DNA of 64,000 bases from Paenibacillus sp. (GTDB lineage Bacteria > Bacteroidota > Bacteroidia > Bacteroidales > Muribaculaceae). The notes under the pieces were generated by a model. It saw only the letters and a list, made by a program, of their open reading frames with translations. It ran no database searches and had not been told where the DNA came from. The stretch is taken from positions 1 to 64,000 of the forward strand of contig JAMPHR010000001.1 in assembly GCA_023663345.1 (NCBI GenBank). Direction: 5' to 3'. This document shows positions 63,514 through 64,000 of the stretch, piece after piece; the stretch's first letter is position 1, and each line of letters starts with the position of its first letter. A program made the position numbers and the translations under genes.

Positions 63514-64000
63514 TTACTTCACGATACCTTTCTCGAGATACTCGGCAAGATTGGTACGCACCTTCTCGCCGGCACGTTCGATAGCCACCTTGGCCATATC
63601 GGCATCGACCATGAGATTGACCAGCTCTTCAAATGAGGTCTTCTTCGAGGGATCCCATCCCAGTTTGCCCTTAGCCTTGGTGGGATCGCCCCACAGATTG
63701 ACCACGTCGGTAGGACGGTAGAAGTCGGGCGACACCTCTATCACCACCTTGCCTGTGGCGATGTCTATGCCCTTCTCATCGGCACCCTCACCCTCAAACC
63801 GCAGCTCGATACCTGCACGGCGGAAAGCCAACTGACAGAACTCACGCACTGAATGTTGCTCACCGGTGGCTATCACATAGTCCTCAGGCTTGGGCTGCTG
63901 AAGTATCAGCCACATACACTCCACATAATCCTTGGCATACCCCCAGTCGCGGAGCGAGGAAAGGTTGCCAAGATACAGTTTATCCTGCTTGCCTTGGGCG
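63514..64000 (-). CDS. gmd: GDP-mannose 4,6-dehydratase, 3' part (runs off the window)
   Basis: The open frame reaches the right edge, and 162 residues of the C-terminal part are visible. GNLSSLRDWGYAKDYVECMW is the family's substrate-binding stretch, followed by GEQHSVREF, and DFYRPTDVVNLWGDPTKAK, typical of bacterial Gmd. The enzyme makes GDP-4-keto-6-deoxy-mannose from GDP-mannose on the way to GDP-L-fucose or GDP-rhamnose in the cytoplasm. The start and the NAD-binding part lie outside. Confidence 0.95.
   Translation of the reverse strand, partial: AQGKQDKLYLGNLSSLRDWGYAKDYVECMWLILQQPKPEDYVIATGEQHSVREFCQLAFRRAGIELRFEGEGADEKGIDIATGKVVIEVSPDFYRPTDVVNLWGDPTKAKGKLGWDPSKKTSFEELVNLMVDADMAKVAIERAGEKVRTNLAEYLEKGIVK

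Overview
The window looks like a chromosomal segment of a gut Bacteroidales bacterium. It carries gldB, a MlaD/amidase pair, OmpA, an AspT-type transporter and LysM proteins. Its promoters fit the Bacteroidetes form, TTG or TTTG, about 20 bases, then TAnnTTTG. A Muribaculaceae-like source is my best guess; no marker in the window proves it.

The centre (4217..50093, minus strand) is a cluster of 18 secreted enzyme genes and almost nothing else. Its families match the set known from Bacteroides thetaiotaomicron for rhamnogalacturonan II (RG-II), the most complex pectic glycan. In transcription order they are GH127, GH141, GH78, GH138, GH137-GH2 fusion, three-domain-type GH2 (LacZ-like), GH2, GH106, SGNH acetylesterase, GH139-like, GH2, PL1, GH95, GH140, GH78-GH33-like fusion, GH43-like lipoprotein, GH143-GH142 fusion and a last GH78. 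Together they would cover RG-II side chains A to F and the short galacturonan backbone. Most genes are 2 to 45 bases apart or overlap by 1 to 4 bases. A strong promoter precedes GH127, a second promoter precedes GH95, and stem-loops follow GH127, PL1, GH95 and GH140. A terminator lies after the last GH78. No SusC/SusD pair, sensor or sigma/anti-sigma gene is present. Nearly all enzymes have ordinary signal peptides and two are lipoproteins, which suggests periplasmic breakdown of RG-II imported by a system encoded elsewhere.

A GH31 gene (50395..52785) is read divergently from the head of the cluster. The shared 301-base intergenic region holds two facing promoters, an 8-base direct repeat touching the GH127 promoter and a 9-base palindrome.

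To the left (275..3988, minus) is a coupled three-gene unit: a LysM/periplasmic-binding-fold protein, a small outer-membrane barrel and an acyltransferase-3 membrane protein. To the right are housekeeping envelope genes: OmpA, a large TonB-receptor-like barrel, MlaD and N-acetylmuramoyl-L-alanine amidase, gldB (plus strand), a small DUF6582-like gene with a small barrel protein, an AspT/YidE-type transporter, and the 3' part of gmd running off the right edge.
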